Source: Gemmatimonadota bacterium
GTDB lineage: Bacteria > Gemmatimonadota > Gemmatimonadetes > Gemmatimonadales > GWC2-71-9
DNA: 64,000 nucleotides
Assembly (NCBI GenBank): GCA_022563595.1
Contig: JADFNB010000001.1
Location: 1 to 64,000, forward strand
Reading direction: 5' to 3'
Below are positions 1 through 6,893 of this stretch, one piece after another. Both the position numbers and the translations under genes were made by a program. Positions within the stretch are counted from its first letter, which is position 1, and each line of letters begins with the position of its first letter. The notes under the pieces were generated by a model, which saw only the letters and a list, made by a program, of their open reading frames with translations, searched no databases and was not told the DNA's origin.

Positions 1-2
1 TG

Positions 3-89
3 CGGTGGATGCAGGAAGTCGAACGCCGCGAGGGTGCGAACGTCATCTGTGGACACGACCCGGAGGATCTGGCTCGGCTTCAGGACTGA
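3..89 (+). CDS. C-terminal end of a metallo-beta-lactamase-fold hydrolase, AHL-lactonase-like (partial)
   Basis: The frame is open from the left edge and stops with TGA at 87-89, leaving 28 residues. They contain NVICGHDPEDL, which resembles the last metal-binding strand of N-acyl homoserine lactonase type metallo-beta-lactamases (a Gly-His-Asp near the C-terminus, the His being a zinc ligand). Only the tail is present, so the other HxHxDH ligands cannot be checked. Composition agrees with the neighbouring haloarchaeal genes. The family is inferred from one short motif, so another MBL-fold hydrolase is possible. Confidence 0.45.
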   Translation, partial: RWMQEVERREGANVICGHDPEDLARLQD

Positions 90-173
90 ACCGTCTACCC
101 TTTCCTTCGATCCGCTCTTCGGACGTTTCTCCGTGAAACGAACCGCCCAGACGCTGGCGTTCAGTCAGCGATA

Positions 174-223
174 GTTTTAATACGGAATGTAAAGTATGCT
201 TTACTGTAAAAGGTGCTTTACAG
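174..223 (+). promoter_or_regulatory. Archaeal TATA-like box followed by two adjacent palindromic operators
   Basis: TTTTAATA at 174-181 is a plausible archaeal TATA box. Just downstream are two palindromes: GTAAAG-TATG-CTTTAC (189-204, perfect) and CTGTAAA-AGGTGC-TTTACAG (204-223, perfect arms), sharing one base. They fill the space between the TATA box and the ATG at 225, where the transcription start should lie. A protein bound there would block initiation. The XRE regulator encoded two genes downstream is the obvious candidate ligand; that link is inference. Confidence 0.55.
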
Positions 224-224
224 C

Positions 225-644
225 ATGAATCAGACACCAGATTTGATCGGCATTGACAGACGGACGTACAACGTACTAACGTGGGTGTTCGTAGCTATCG
301 GCTGTCTCGGTCTCCTTACCGGGATATTCATGGATCAACAACTCCTTGGAACCGTGGCGTACCTCGTAGCGGTGTGGATCGGCATGCTCGTGGCGTTCGG
401 AGTTCCCTACATCAATAGGGTGAAGCTACACGACGAACGCGACTGGAACCTCCACAACCGAGTCAGCGGACTCACGCTGGGGATCGTGTGCATCGTGACG
501 GTCAGCGTCGTCCCAGCGCTCTACGTCTTGAACGCCGGCGGATACTTCATAATCACGCCGACGTTGTGGGGTGCGATCTATCTGGCGTCGGCGCTCGCTC
601 TCGTCTATGGGGTCTGCTATATGCTCGTACCGTTCTGGAACTAA
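225..644 (+). CDS. DUF2178-type four-helix membrane protein (haloarchaeal)
   Basis: This 139-residue protein has four hydrophobic stretches (about residues 17-33, 43-62, 85-107 and 113-135), separated after helix 2 by a polar loop containing DERDWNLHNRVSG, the sort of DER...H loop seen in DUF2178 membrane proteins. The ATG at 225 is chosen over an upstream in-frame GTG at 213 because the GTG lies within the second palindrome. It forms an operon with the XRE regulator that begins 6 bp after its stop. Function is unknown; DUF2178/XRE pairs are common in Halobacteria. The protein is expected in the cytoplasmic membrane. Confidence 0.75.
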   Translation: MNQTPDLIGIDRRTYNVLTWVFVAIGCLGLLTGIFMDQQLLGTVAYLVAVWIGMLVAFGVPYINRVKLHDERDWNLHNRVSGLTLGIVCIVTVSVVPALYVLNAGGYFIITPTLWGAIYLASALALVYGVCYMLVPFWN

Positions 645-650
645 CGCCCA

Positions 651-845
651 ATGGACAATCGGATACCTGAACGACGGGAGGAAGAGGGATTGAGCCAGGG
701 CGAGCTCGCAGAAGCGGTCGGTGTCACTCGACAGACGATCAACGCGATTGAACGCGAACGCTACGATCCCTCGCTCGAACTCGCATTCGAACTCGCAGCA
801 CATTTCCGTTGTCGAATCGAGGATTTGTTCGATCCGGATTCGTAA
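651..845 (+). CDS. Small XRE-family helix-turn-helix regulator (YozG-like)
   Basis: A 64-residue protein that is nearly all one HTH_3/Cro-CI domain: LSQGELAEAVGVTRQTINAI is the helix-turn-helix, followed by ERERYDPSLELAFELA and a C-terminal IEDLF segment. These features are characteristic of the small XRE regulators found beside DUF2178 proteins. It lies 6 bp after the membrane-protein gene and is presumably co-transcribed from the promoter at 174-223. The palindromes there suit a dimeric regulator of this size, so autoregulation is likely but unproven. Confidence 0.9.
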   Translation: MDNRIPERREEEGLSQGELAEAVGVTRQTINAIERERYDPSLELAFELAAHFRCRIEDLFDPDS

Positions 846-909
846 CTCTCAGCTAATCGAGTCGTCACAGCGTCCAGACACACTGGTTGCCGATATAAAC
901 GACACTCGC

Positions 910-1347
910 TTACGCGCTCGCTGAGGATTGTTCTCTATCGCTCGGGCGGAGCATCGACGCTTCGATTCGCACTTCCTCGTACGGGACGATCGGCGCTTTC
1001 GCTTGCCCGCTCTCGATGATGTAGACGATCCCATACTCTTCGAGTAGGTTCACGTCCGAGGCGACTTCGGAGGGGTTTCGATCGAGGCGTTCTGCAAGCC
1101 GCCGAATGCTCTTTGGAGGCTCGTTTTTGATCGAGCGCAGGACCTCCCAACGACGTTGTGTGAGCAGCTTCCGGAGGTCCTCGGGACGCTCGAAGTTGAG
1201 CAGATGGGGGACCTGCTCGCCCCGTTCGAATCGCTCTGCTGCTTCGATCTCGCGCTCCGTTGTGACCTCCTGTGGATCAGCGGTAATCAGCAGTAGTGGT
1301 GGGTACTCCACTTCGTCCGGTCGTGGTTCGTGCATGTCCTCGTTCAT
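910..1347 (-). CDS. HVO_A0114-type winged-helix DNA-binding protein
   Basis: A 145-residue haloarchaeal protein. The central part (about residues 60-110) is a winged helix: LTQRRWEVLRSIKNEPPKS, then RRLAERLDRNPSEVASDVNLL as recognition region and YGIVYI as wing, ending in a short strand-rich tail. This matches the HVO_A0114 family, annotated as putative DNA-binding proteins. Its ATG overlaps the stop of the upstream TumE-like gene by 4 bp (ATGA), so the two are translationally coupled. Such pairs are annotated as possible toxin-antitoxin modules, with this protein as antitoxin/repressor. Experimental support in archaea is not something I can cite. Confidence 0.8.
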   Translation of the reverse strand: MNEDMHEPRPDEVEYPPLLLITADPQEVTTEREIEAAERFERGEQVPHLLNFERPEDLRKLLTQRRWEVLRSIKNEPPKSIRRLAERLDRNPSEVASDVNLLEEYGIVYIIESGQAKAPIVPYEEVRIEASMLRPSDREQSSASA

Positions 1348-1631
1348 CGTTGCTCGATATCCTCCTTGAAGCGGCGAATGTGTGTCGTCAGCCCTTCGAA
1401 CTCCATCCCCTCGACGCTGTCGGACGTGTGGCGATGGTGCATTCCGACGCCCTCACGGTGGTGGCTGTTGTCGTAGCGAAGCAGCGTCGAGCCATCTTCG
1501 TCCATGTACTGGAATCGGTATTTGATTCCTTCGGGGTACTCTTCGCTCTCCGGAATGCTCCACGCGAGCATCTCGTACCGGTTCCCGTCTTCGAACTCGT
1601 TGTTAGCCGAGTAGACCAGCATCGCCGACAT
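1344..1631 (-). CDS. TumE/DUF6516-like protein, putative toxin partner
   Basis: 95 residues, strand-rich, with YRFQYMDEDGSTLLRYDN and a histidine-rich HHREGVGMHHRH segment, typical of DUF6516 (TumE) proteins, which NCBI labels a toxin-antitoxin component. It precedes and overlaps the HVO_A0114-type gene. Start: ATG at 1631 (MSAMLVYSANN); a second ATG at 1622 is possible, and an upstream TTG at 1637 is less likely. The upstream region 1632-1702 holds a 7-bp inverted repeat TAGCCAA (1631-1637) / TTGGCTA (1681-1687) with no known meaning. The toxin role is inferred from family and pairing only. Confidence 0.65.
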   Translation of the reverse strand: MSAMLVYSANNEFEDGNRYEMLAWSIPESEEYPEGIKYRFQYMDEDGSTLLRYDNSHHREGVGMHHRHTSDSVEGMEFEGLTTHIRRFKEDIEQR

Positions 1632-1702
1632 AGCCAACTACGAACGACTACTACCTACGCGCAGATGAATGTATGGGTGTTTGGCTAACTCCCGACGATT
1701 AT

Positions 1703-2482
1703 CTACGACATCGAGTACCCCCCGTCGAGCACCAGCCCGTGACCCGTCACGTAGCTCGCCTCGTCGCTCGCCAGATAGGCGATGGCGTCGGCGACTTCCT
1801 CTGGCTTTCCGAGTCGCTTCAACGGGTACTGTGCCTCCATCCTTCGTCTCGCTTTCTCGGGATCCTCTTGCTGGGAGAAAAACGCCTCACCCAGCGAGGT
1901 TTCGATGAAGCCCGGACAGACGGCGTTCGCACGCACTCCGTAGGGGCCGCACTCGGCGGCCACAGTACGGGTAAAGTTCAACACTGCGCCCTTCGTCAGG
2001 GTGTAGGCCGCCTGTTTCGGCAGGCCGATCATCCCACCCAGCGACGCGACGTTGACGACCGCACCCGATTCTTGGCTCTTCATGATCGGCAGGGCCGCCC
2101 GACAGCCGTTCCACACCCCGTTGCAGTTCACGTCGATCACCCGATCGCGGGTCGAAAGCTCCGTCTCCTCGACCGATCTCGCCTCGTAGCCGATTCCGGC
2201 GTTGTTGACGAGCACGTCCAGCCCGCGTTCGTCTGCCACCGTTTCGACTACCCCCTCGACCGCCTCAGCGTTAGTTACATCGAGTTCCCGAAATTCGCCG
2301 TTTTCACCTTTTTCTTCGATCAGTTCAACTGTTTCCTCTCCACCCTCGCTGTCTACGTCCGTGACGACGACGTGTGCGCCCTCTGCGGCCAACCGCTCGG
2401 CCGTTGCCCGGCCGATACCGGCCGCGGCTCCTGTTACCAGTGCTACCTCGTCTTCGAATCGCCCGCGTCCTGTCGAACTCAT
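1703..2482 (-). CDS. Short-chain dehydrogenase/reductase (classical SDR)
   Basis: 259 residues with all classical SDR features: cofactor loop TGAAAGIG (near residue 18), Asp at the end of beta-2 (VVVTDVDSEGG) indicating NAD(H) preference, NNAG, the catalytic Ser in NVASLGG, the YTLTK Tyr-Lys pair, PGFIET, and a terminal GHGLVLDGGYS. The ATG at 2482 is used; an in-frame TTG at 2491 would add three residues. It diverges from the 3-hydroxyacyl-CoA dehydrogenase gene. The substrate is probably a 3-hydroxyacyl or other secondary alcohol, judging by that neighbour; family membership alone does not decide it. Confidence 0.92.
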   Translation of the reverse strand: MSSTGRGRFEDEVALVTGAAAGIGRATAERLAAEGAHVVVTDVDSEGGEETVELIEEKGENGEFRELDVTNAEAVEGVVETVADERGLDVLVNNAGIGYEARSVEETELSTRDRVIDVNCNGVWNGCRAALPIMKSQESGAVVNVASLGGMIGLPKQAAYTLTKGAVLNFTRTVAAECGPYGVRANAVCPGFIETSLGEAFFSQQEDPEKARRRMEAQYPLKRLGKPEEVADAIAYLASDEASYVTGHGLVLDGGYSMS

Positions 2483-2602
2483 AGTTACCAACTGTTACAG
2501 CACACGCTCGTATAAGTATCGGTGTTGCCTACATTCAACTGTTTTTGTTACAGCGATAACCTTCGCCGGTGGAGTTAAGACGGTGGTCGCTCGATACGGG
2601 CC
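2483..2602. promoter_or_regulatory. Divergent haloarchaeal promoter region with repeated TGTTACAG
   Basis: 120 bp between two divergent genes. The octamer TGTTACAG occurs at 2493-2500 and 2546-2553 in direct orientation, one copy near each start. On the minus strand CTTATACG (around 2509-2516) could be the TATA box of the SDR gene. A shared regulator controlling both lipid-type dehydrogenases would fit, but no regulator gene is visible beside them. Confidence 0.35.
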
Positions 2603-4084
2603 ATGAACGTCGATGCAATCGAGCGGGTGGCGGTACTCGGTGCGGGGAACATGGGCCACGGAGTCACGGAGGTCGTTGCACTCGCGGGCTACGAGGTAAC
2701 GATGCGTGACATCAACGAGGAGGTCACGAGCGACGGGTATCGCTCGATCGAATGGAGTCTCGAAAAACTCGCCGAAAAGGGACTCATTAATGAATCTCCT
2801 GAAGAAGTTCTCAGCCGAATCAGTACCGAAACCGACCTCGAAGCCGCCGTTTCCGAGGTAAATCTCGTTATCGAAGCCGCTCCAGAGCGCATGGAGCTAA
2901 AAAAGGAGATCTTCTCGGATCTCGATGAGTTCACTCCTGAAGGAGCTATTCTGGCCTCGAACACCTCCTCGCTGTCGATCACCGAGATCGCGGGGGCGAC
3001 AGCTCGTCGGAAACAGGTCGTCGGGATGCACTTCTTCAATCCACCTGTAAAGATGGATCTCGTCGAGGTCATTTATGGTGCCGAGACGACGGACGAAACG
3101 GCAGAAGCTGCCTACGAGTTCGTTGAAGCCATCGGGAAAACGCCGATCTACGTCAGAAAGGACGTAAACGGCTTCGTCGTCAACTCTGTCCTCGGACCGT
3201 TCGGCGACGAGGCGGGCTGGATGGTCTCGGAAGGACTCTATGAGATTCGAGAAGTCGACGCCGCGATGGTCTTCGAAAGAGGCTACCCGATGGGACCGTT
3301 CGAACTCGGCGACCTCACCGGAATCGACATCGGCTATCACGTTCGCAAGGAAGCGGGCAAGGAGGTCCCACCAATAGTCGAGGAGAAAGTCGAAGCCGAG
3401 GAACTCGGCCAGAAAACCGGCAAGGGATACTACGATTACGAATCGGGCGAGGGTGCGAATTACGAACCCGGTCAGGGCGAGGGCGTGGATACGCTCCGGA
3501 TCGAAGCTCGCATCATCAACGAGGCCGCAAAGCTCATTGGAGACGATGTCGCCACGGCCGAGGCGATAGATACCGGGCTACGGCTGGGCGCGGGTTTTCC
3601 CGAAGGACCCTGTCGGCGGGCGGACAAACTCGGGCTAGATCAGGTACTCGAAAAGCTCGAAACTCTCCACGAGGAGTACGGTTCGGAGCGGTACGAACCT
3701 GCCGGACATTTGCGTGACCTCGTTAAATCGGGGAAAACGGGCGAGGAGTCGGGTGCGGGATTCTACGAGTATGGAACGAACGGCGAGGGAGCGGGCAGAG
3801 AGTACACGACGATCAACACTTCCCTCAATGAGGGGCTCCTCGAAATCGAACTCCAACGCGGGATGAGGTGGCAGAGCCTACGGCGCAAGCTGGCCACCGA
3901 TCACAAGGACGGCTCCCTCAAGGTGTTGTGCGAACTGGGCGGATGGAACAGCGCGAAAACGGTGCTCGAGTGCTACCAGCACGCGGACCTCGAAAGCCAG
4001 CGGGCGATGCAGGCCAGCCGGGACCAACCGACACCTCTAACCGACACCTCCGGCACCATTGTCGCGGCCGGGTCATCTGGTTAG
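2603..4084 (+). CDS. 3-hydroxyacyl-CoA dehydrogenase (haloarchaeal), cut off at its hydratase linker and fused in frame to an integrase tail
   Basis: Residues 1 to about 390 are a complete 3-hydroxyacyl-CoA dehydrogenase: NAD loop LGAGNMGHGV, SNTSSLSIT, the catalytic HFFNPP, and two C-terminal 3HCDH domains (MGPFELGDLTGIDIG and FPEGPCRRADKLG). It oxidises (S)-3-hydroxyacyl-CoA in beta-oxidation. Haloarchaeal homologues usually continue into an enoyl-CoA hydratase domain of about 250 residues. Here the linker and first hydratase strand (GLLEIELQR, ending at 3859) are present, then the sequence switches to an unrelated recombinase fragment to the stop at 4082-4084. The 493-residue product is therefore a chimera at DNA level, whether biological or from assembly. 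Confidence 0.85.
   Translation: MNVDAIERVAVLGAGNMGHGVTEVVALAGYEVTMRDINEEVTSDGYRSIEWSLEKLAEKGLINESPEEVLSRISTETDLEAAVSEVNLVIEAAPERMELKKEIFSDLDEFTPEGAILASNTSSLSITEIAGATARRKQVVGMHFFNPPVKMDLVEVIYGAETTDETAEAAYEFVEAIGKTPIYVRKDVNGFVVNSVLGPFGDEAGWMVSEGLYEIREVDAAMVFERGYPMGPFELGDLTGIDIGYHVRKEAGKEVPPIVEEKVEAEELGQKTGKGYYDYESGEGANYEPGQGEGVDTLRIEARIINEAAKLIGDDVATAEAIDTGLRLGAGFPEGPCRRADKLGLDQVLEKLETLHEEYGSERYEPAGHLRDLVKSGKTGEESGAGFYEYGTNGEGAGREYTTINTSLNEGLLEIELQRGMRWQSLRRKLATDHKDGSLKVLCELGGWNSAKTVLECYQHADLESQRAMQASRDQPTPLTDTSGTIVAAGSSG
3863..4084 (+). pseudogene. C-terminal fragment of a tyrosine recombinase/integrase
   Basis: About 73 residues. The first 50 match the C-terminus of bacterial phage-type integrases: WQSLRRKLATDHK corresponds to the His-x-x-Arg box, LCELGGWNSAKTVLECYQHAD carries the last Arg-box neighbours and the nucleophilic Tyr in ECYQ. 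The expected His before SLRR is Gln (CAG), so even the intact gene may have been inactive. The N-terminal two thirds, including the first catalytic Arg, are missing because the sequence upstream of 3860 is archaeal. The fragment ends 38 bp before tRNA-Ser, on the 5' side of the tRNA, which is not the usual integrase position for tRNA 3'-end integration. Confidence 0.75.
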
Positions 4085-4122
4085 GTTGGTAACCCATTGT
4101 ACCTTAGTCAGTTACGAATCTG

Positions 4123-4210
4123 GGACAGGTGCTCGAGCGGCTGAAGAGGCGCGCCTGGAGAGCGCGTAGCCGGTATCCCCGGCTCGTGGGTTCGAATCCC
4201 ACCCTGTCCG
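4123..4210 (+). tRNA. tRNA-Ser (anticodon GGA)
   Basis: The 88-nt sequence folds as a class II tRNA. The 7-bp acceptor stem is GGACAGG (4123-4129) with CCTGTCC (4203-4209) and discriminator G4210. The D stem is CTC/GAG, the anticodon stem CGCGC/GCGCG encloses loop CTGGAGA with anticodon GGA at 4157-4159, a long variable arm (AGCCGG...CCGGCT) is typical of serine tRNAs, and the T arm is GTGGG-TTCGAAT-CCCAC. The 3' CCA is not encoded. It reads UCC/UCU codons. Confidence 0.97.
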
Positions 4211-4228
4211 TGGAGGCTCGTCGGCCCG

Positions 4229-4738
4229 CTACTCTCCCCCGCCGGTTGCCGCCGGCCGGCCGCCAAGCTCTCCGTCCAACAGCAGGAGCGCCGTACCGCT
4301 GTCACCGCCGATCTTCATGCGGGCGATGATGTCGCCGACGACGCGCTCTTCTTCTGACTGCTCGTCGATGAACCACTGCATCTCGATCTGTGCGGGATAG
4401 TCCTTCTCTTGCAACGCCAGCTCATAGATCCGGGTGATCGTCGCGGTGACACCGCGCTCGTGCTCCAGCGACATCTCCATCACGGCGAGCGGGCTGTCGA
4501 ACGTCGTGGGCGGCTGATCGATCCCCTGGAGCTGCACTTCTCCGCCGTTGTTCAGCACGAAATCGAACAAGCGCATCGCGTGCACCCGTTCCTCATCGGC
4601 CTGGAGTCGCATCCATTTCGCGAAGCCCACGAGGCTCTGTGTCTCGAGCCAAGCAGCCATCGACAGATAGACATGCGAGGCGTAGAACTCCTGGGCGATC
4701 TGATCGTTTATTGCGGCTGCAACACTCTTGTTCAGCAT
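4229..4738 (-). CDS. ftnA: Bacterial non-haem ferritin
   Basis: 169 residues, a four-helix ferritin. Ferroxidase-centre residues are visible: Glu in INDQIAQEFYASHVY (about residue 17), the Glu-x-x-His pair in DEERVHAMR (about 49-53), Glu in MEMSLEHERGV (about 92), and EQSEEE near residue 128. No haem-binding Met of bacterioferritin is evident. It stores iron as a cytoplasmic 24-mer. The C-terminal 20 residues are Gly/Ala-rich and not conserved. A GGGAG Shine-Dalgarno lies before the ATG. It ends 18 bp from tRNA-Ser, convergent with it. Confidence 0.93.
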   Translation of the reverse strand: MLNKSVAAAINDQIAQEFYASHVYLSMAAWLETQSLVGFAKWMRLQADEERVHAMRLFDFVLNNGGEVQLQGIDQPPTTFDSPLAVMEMSLEHERGVTATITRIYELALQEKDYPAQIEMQWFIDEQSEEERVVGDIIARMKIGGDSGTALLLLDGELGGRPAATGGGE

Positions 4739-5048
4739 GGTGATCTCCCAAATTGCGTAGGGGAACCCCCCGGATGGTCGGGAACTGAAGTTAGACCACC
4801 CTGACGGTTCGCACTAGTGGAGGCAGCGCAGCGTGCCGGCGGTGTGCCGCAGCAGGGCGCCAGTGAGCGGTCAAGCCACCGGGGATGTCCCGCCTCTGCG
4901 TGCGAACCCGACCTCCGGAGCTGCCAGGGCCGTGAGGGATAGCCACCGCGCCGACATCATGAGAAATTGGTCACCGTTCCCGGTCCGGAAGTAAACGCGA
5001 CCCGGCCCGGCCACGTCTTAAGATCGCAGGCACCGACCTCGGAGTCTG
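4739..5048. other. 310-bp intergenic region between divergent ferritin and sigma-factor genes
   Basis: No ORF, RNA or strong repeat was found. It must hold the ferritin promoter (minus) and the ECF-sigma promoter (plus). I cannot identify a convincing -35/-10 pair for either. GAAATTGGTCACCG at 4962-4975 might be part of an ECF-type promoter, but there is no second copy elsewhere to compare. Confidence 0.4.
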
Positions 5049-5645
5049 ATGCTCGAATCGTCGCGGGTTGATGCCCAAATGATGGCACTGGTCGCCCGGG
5101 TACAGGCTGGAGACGCAGCGGCTTTCGCCGATCTCGTGGAGCGCTGTTACCGCCGGATCCACCGCTGGGCGCTGGGCTGGACGGGCGATCCCGACGACGC
5201 GGAAGACGTAACCCAGGAGGTGCTCGTGCGGCTGCACCACCACGTGGGCCGCTACCGGGGCCAGGCCAGGTTCACGACTTGGCTCTACCAAATCACGCGC
5301 AACGCCGCAATCGACCACGAACGTCGGCGACAGCGCAGGGTACGGGCCGCGCAGCGTCATCTTCTGCTCGAGGAATCCGCGCGCGCGGCGACCCCGGGAC
5401 CGGACGCAGGGATCGAGCGGGCCGAGTTGCTGGCGGCCGTGCGAGCTGCGTTCAAGGACCTCCCTCCGCGCCAGCGAGAGGTGTTCGACCTAGTGGACCT
5501 GCAGGGCTATGCTGCGGTCGAGGCGGCCGAGATGCTGGACATGAAACCGGTCACGGCGCGCGCCCACTTATTCAGGGCGCGCCGATCCGTGCGCCGGGCG
5601 GTGCTCGAGCGGCACCCGTACCTGACCGAGGAGCACGACCGATGA
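5049..5645 (+). CDS. ECF-type RNA polymerase sigma factor
   Basis: 198 residues. Region 2 (about residues 20-95) includes FADLVERCYRRIHRWALGW, the core-binding and -10 recognition segment DPDDAEDVTQEVLVRLH, and FTTWLYQITRNAAID. Region 4 (about 125-185) has LPPRQREVFDLVDLQGY and the HTH AAEMLDMKPVTARAHLFRA. There is no sigma region 3, as expected of ECF sigmas. Its stop overlaps the start of the zinc-finger anti-sigma gene (TGA at 5643-5645, ATG at 5642), so they are translationally coupled. Signal and regulon are unknown. Confidence 0.95.
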   Translation: MLESSRVDAQMMALVARVQAGDAAAFADLVERCYRRIHRWALGWTGDPDDAEDVTQEVLVRLHHHVGRYRGQARFTTWLYQITRNAAIDHERRRQRRVRAAQRHLLLEESARAATPGPDAGIERAELLAAVRAAFKDLPPRQREVFDLVDLQGYAAVEAAEMLDMKPVTARAHLFRARRSVRRAVLERHPYLTEEHDR

Positions 5646-6103
5646 ACTGCGAACACGCTGCTGACGCCCTGCTCGAGGCCGATCTCGCGGAACTCCGTGG
5701 AGCAGGCGATGCCCCGCTCGCCGCTCACCTCCGGACCTGCGAGCGGTGTCGTACGCTCGCGGGGCGGATTCTCGATGCCGAGACGGCGTTCGCCGAGACG
5801 CTCGCCGCAGAGCGGCCCAAGCGACCTGCCCACGAGGCCGCTGCGGCGGCCATGGCGGCCGCCTCCGCCAGCCGGACCTGGCATAGACGCTTCCGCGTGG
5901 CGGCACTCGGCGCGGCCGGTATCGCCGCGGCCGGTATCGCCGCCGTGCTCCTGGTGAATGGCGGAGGACCATCACCCACCCAGACACTTCGACCCGCAAT
6001 GGCCTCAGGCCGACCAATCACGTTGCTCGAAGCGAGCCCCGGACAACACGTGGTGGTCTTCCAGACGGACAACCCAAACATCGTGCTCATTTGGACATTC
6101 TAG
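5642..6103 (+). CDS. Membrane-anchored zinc-finger anti-sigma factor
   Basis: 153 residues. The N-terminal cytoplasmic part has CEHAADALLEADLAEL and the HLRTCERCR motif (His-x3-Cys-x2-Cys) of zinc-binding anti-sigma domains. A transmembrane helix follows at about residues 83-105 (AALGAAGIAAAGIAAVLLV), then a 45-residue periplasmic tail ending VVVFQTDNPNIVLIWTF. Start is the ATG overlapping the sigma stop. It should hold the preceding ECF sigma at the membrane. The periplasmic tail is short and has no recognisable sensor domain; it resembles the tail of anti-sigmas found with secretin-like partners, but this is weak. Confidence 0.88.
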   Translation: MNCEHAADALLEADLAELRGAGDAPLAAHLRTCERCRTLAGRILDAETAFAETLAAERPKRPAHEAAAAAMAAASASRTWHRRFRVAALGAAGIAAAGIAAVLLVNGGGPSPTQTLRPAMASGRPITLLEASPGQHVVVFQTDNPNIVLIWTF

Positions 6104-6116
6104 AGGAGAATCCCCG

Positions 6117-6794
6117 ATGCGACGCTCATACCCGGTTTTCGCTGCTCTCGTCACAGGCGTGATGCTCGCGGCTTGCAGCGGCGAGCCCACGCTCGATACG
6201 CGCACCTTTCCACTGCAATATCTCGAGCCAAGCACCGCGAGGGGACTGATCGAGCCCTACGTGTACGGTGATCGACCGGACCATCCCGGCATGTTGAGTT
6301 TCACGAGCAGCACGATGACCGTTCGGGAGACACCGGACAACCTCGATCGGATCGCCCGCGTGTTGGCCGAGTACGACGTGCCGACGCCCTTGGTGCGGTT
6401 GGTCTTCCAGATCATCGAGGCGGACGGCGACGCCACCGCCGATCCCCGCATAGCCGAGGTCGAGACGGAGCTGCGCAAGCTGTTCCGCTATGAGGGCTAT
6501 CGCCTCGTGGCGGAGGCGGTCGTCAGCGGGACGGCGCAGAGTCAGGTCCAGCAGAAGGTTGGAGGCGGCGCGCGCGGCGACCCGTACTCGATCATAGTTG
6601 AAATCGCGGAGGTACGCACCATCGGCGACAGCGGTTTCGTGAGCATGCACGTCGAACTCCTCCGGCGCGGCGGGGGCCTCTCGGCGCGAATCAACGCCCG
6701 CATCGGCCAGACCGTGGTCCTCGGCAACGCACAGCTGGGAATGGAGGGCGGCACGACAATCCTCACGGTGCGCCCGGAGTTCATCACGCAGTAG
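6117..6794 (+). CDS. Secretin short-domain lipoprotein linked to the sigma/anti-sigma pair
   Basis: 225 residues. Signal peptide with lipobox (VTGVMLAAC, Cys at about residue 20). Residues 30-100 resemble the NolW/secretin short domain (FPLQYLEPSTARGLIEPYV, then SFTSSTMTVRETPDNLDRIARVLAEYD). Residues 100-225 (VRLVFQIIEAD to ILTVRPEFI) read like the start of a secretin core but lack its pore-forming length. RBS GAGGAG at 6103-6108. It is probably the third gene of the ECF operon and may be its envelope sensor or target. Function is inferred only from position and the short-domain resemblance. Confidence 0.7.
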   Translation: MRRSYPVFAALVTGVMLAACSGEPTLDTRTFPLQYLEPSTARGLIEPYVYGDRPDHPGMLSFTSSTMTVRETPDNLDRIARVLAEYDVPTPLVRLVFQIIEADGDATADPRIAEVETELRKLFRYEGYRLVAEAVVSGTAQSQVQQKVGGGARGDPYSIIVEIAEVRTIGDSGFVSMHVELLRRGGGLSARINARIGQTVVLGNAQLGMEGGTTILTVRPEFITQ

Positions 6795-6856
6795 GGCGGT
6801 GGCGGAGAGGGGCATAGGGACAACGGGACGCCCGTCTTCCGGCCGTCCCACCGCCC
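6794..6856 (+). terminator. Long-loop hairpin in the 100-bp gap after the sigma operon
   Basis: GGGCGGTGG at 6794-6802 pairs with CCACCGCCC at 6848-6856. The 45-nt loop contains a smaller GACGGG/CCCGTC element. There is no U-tract, so this is at best a factor-dependent or mRNA-end structure. Confidence 0.3.
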
Positions 6857-6893
6857 TGCCATCTTTCCCGCAACCAACTTCCGGAGTTCAGCC

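Noticed and set aside
4210-4738. Genomic island integrated at tRNA-Ser
   Set aside because: The DNA after the tRNA is ferritin and ordinary chromosomal genes, and no second copy of the tRNA 3' end was noticed. The integrase piece is on the other side.
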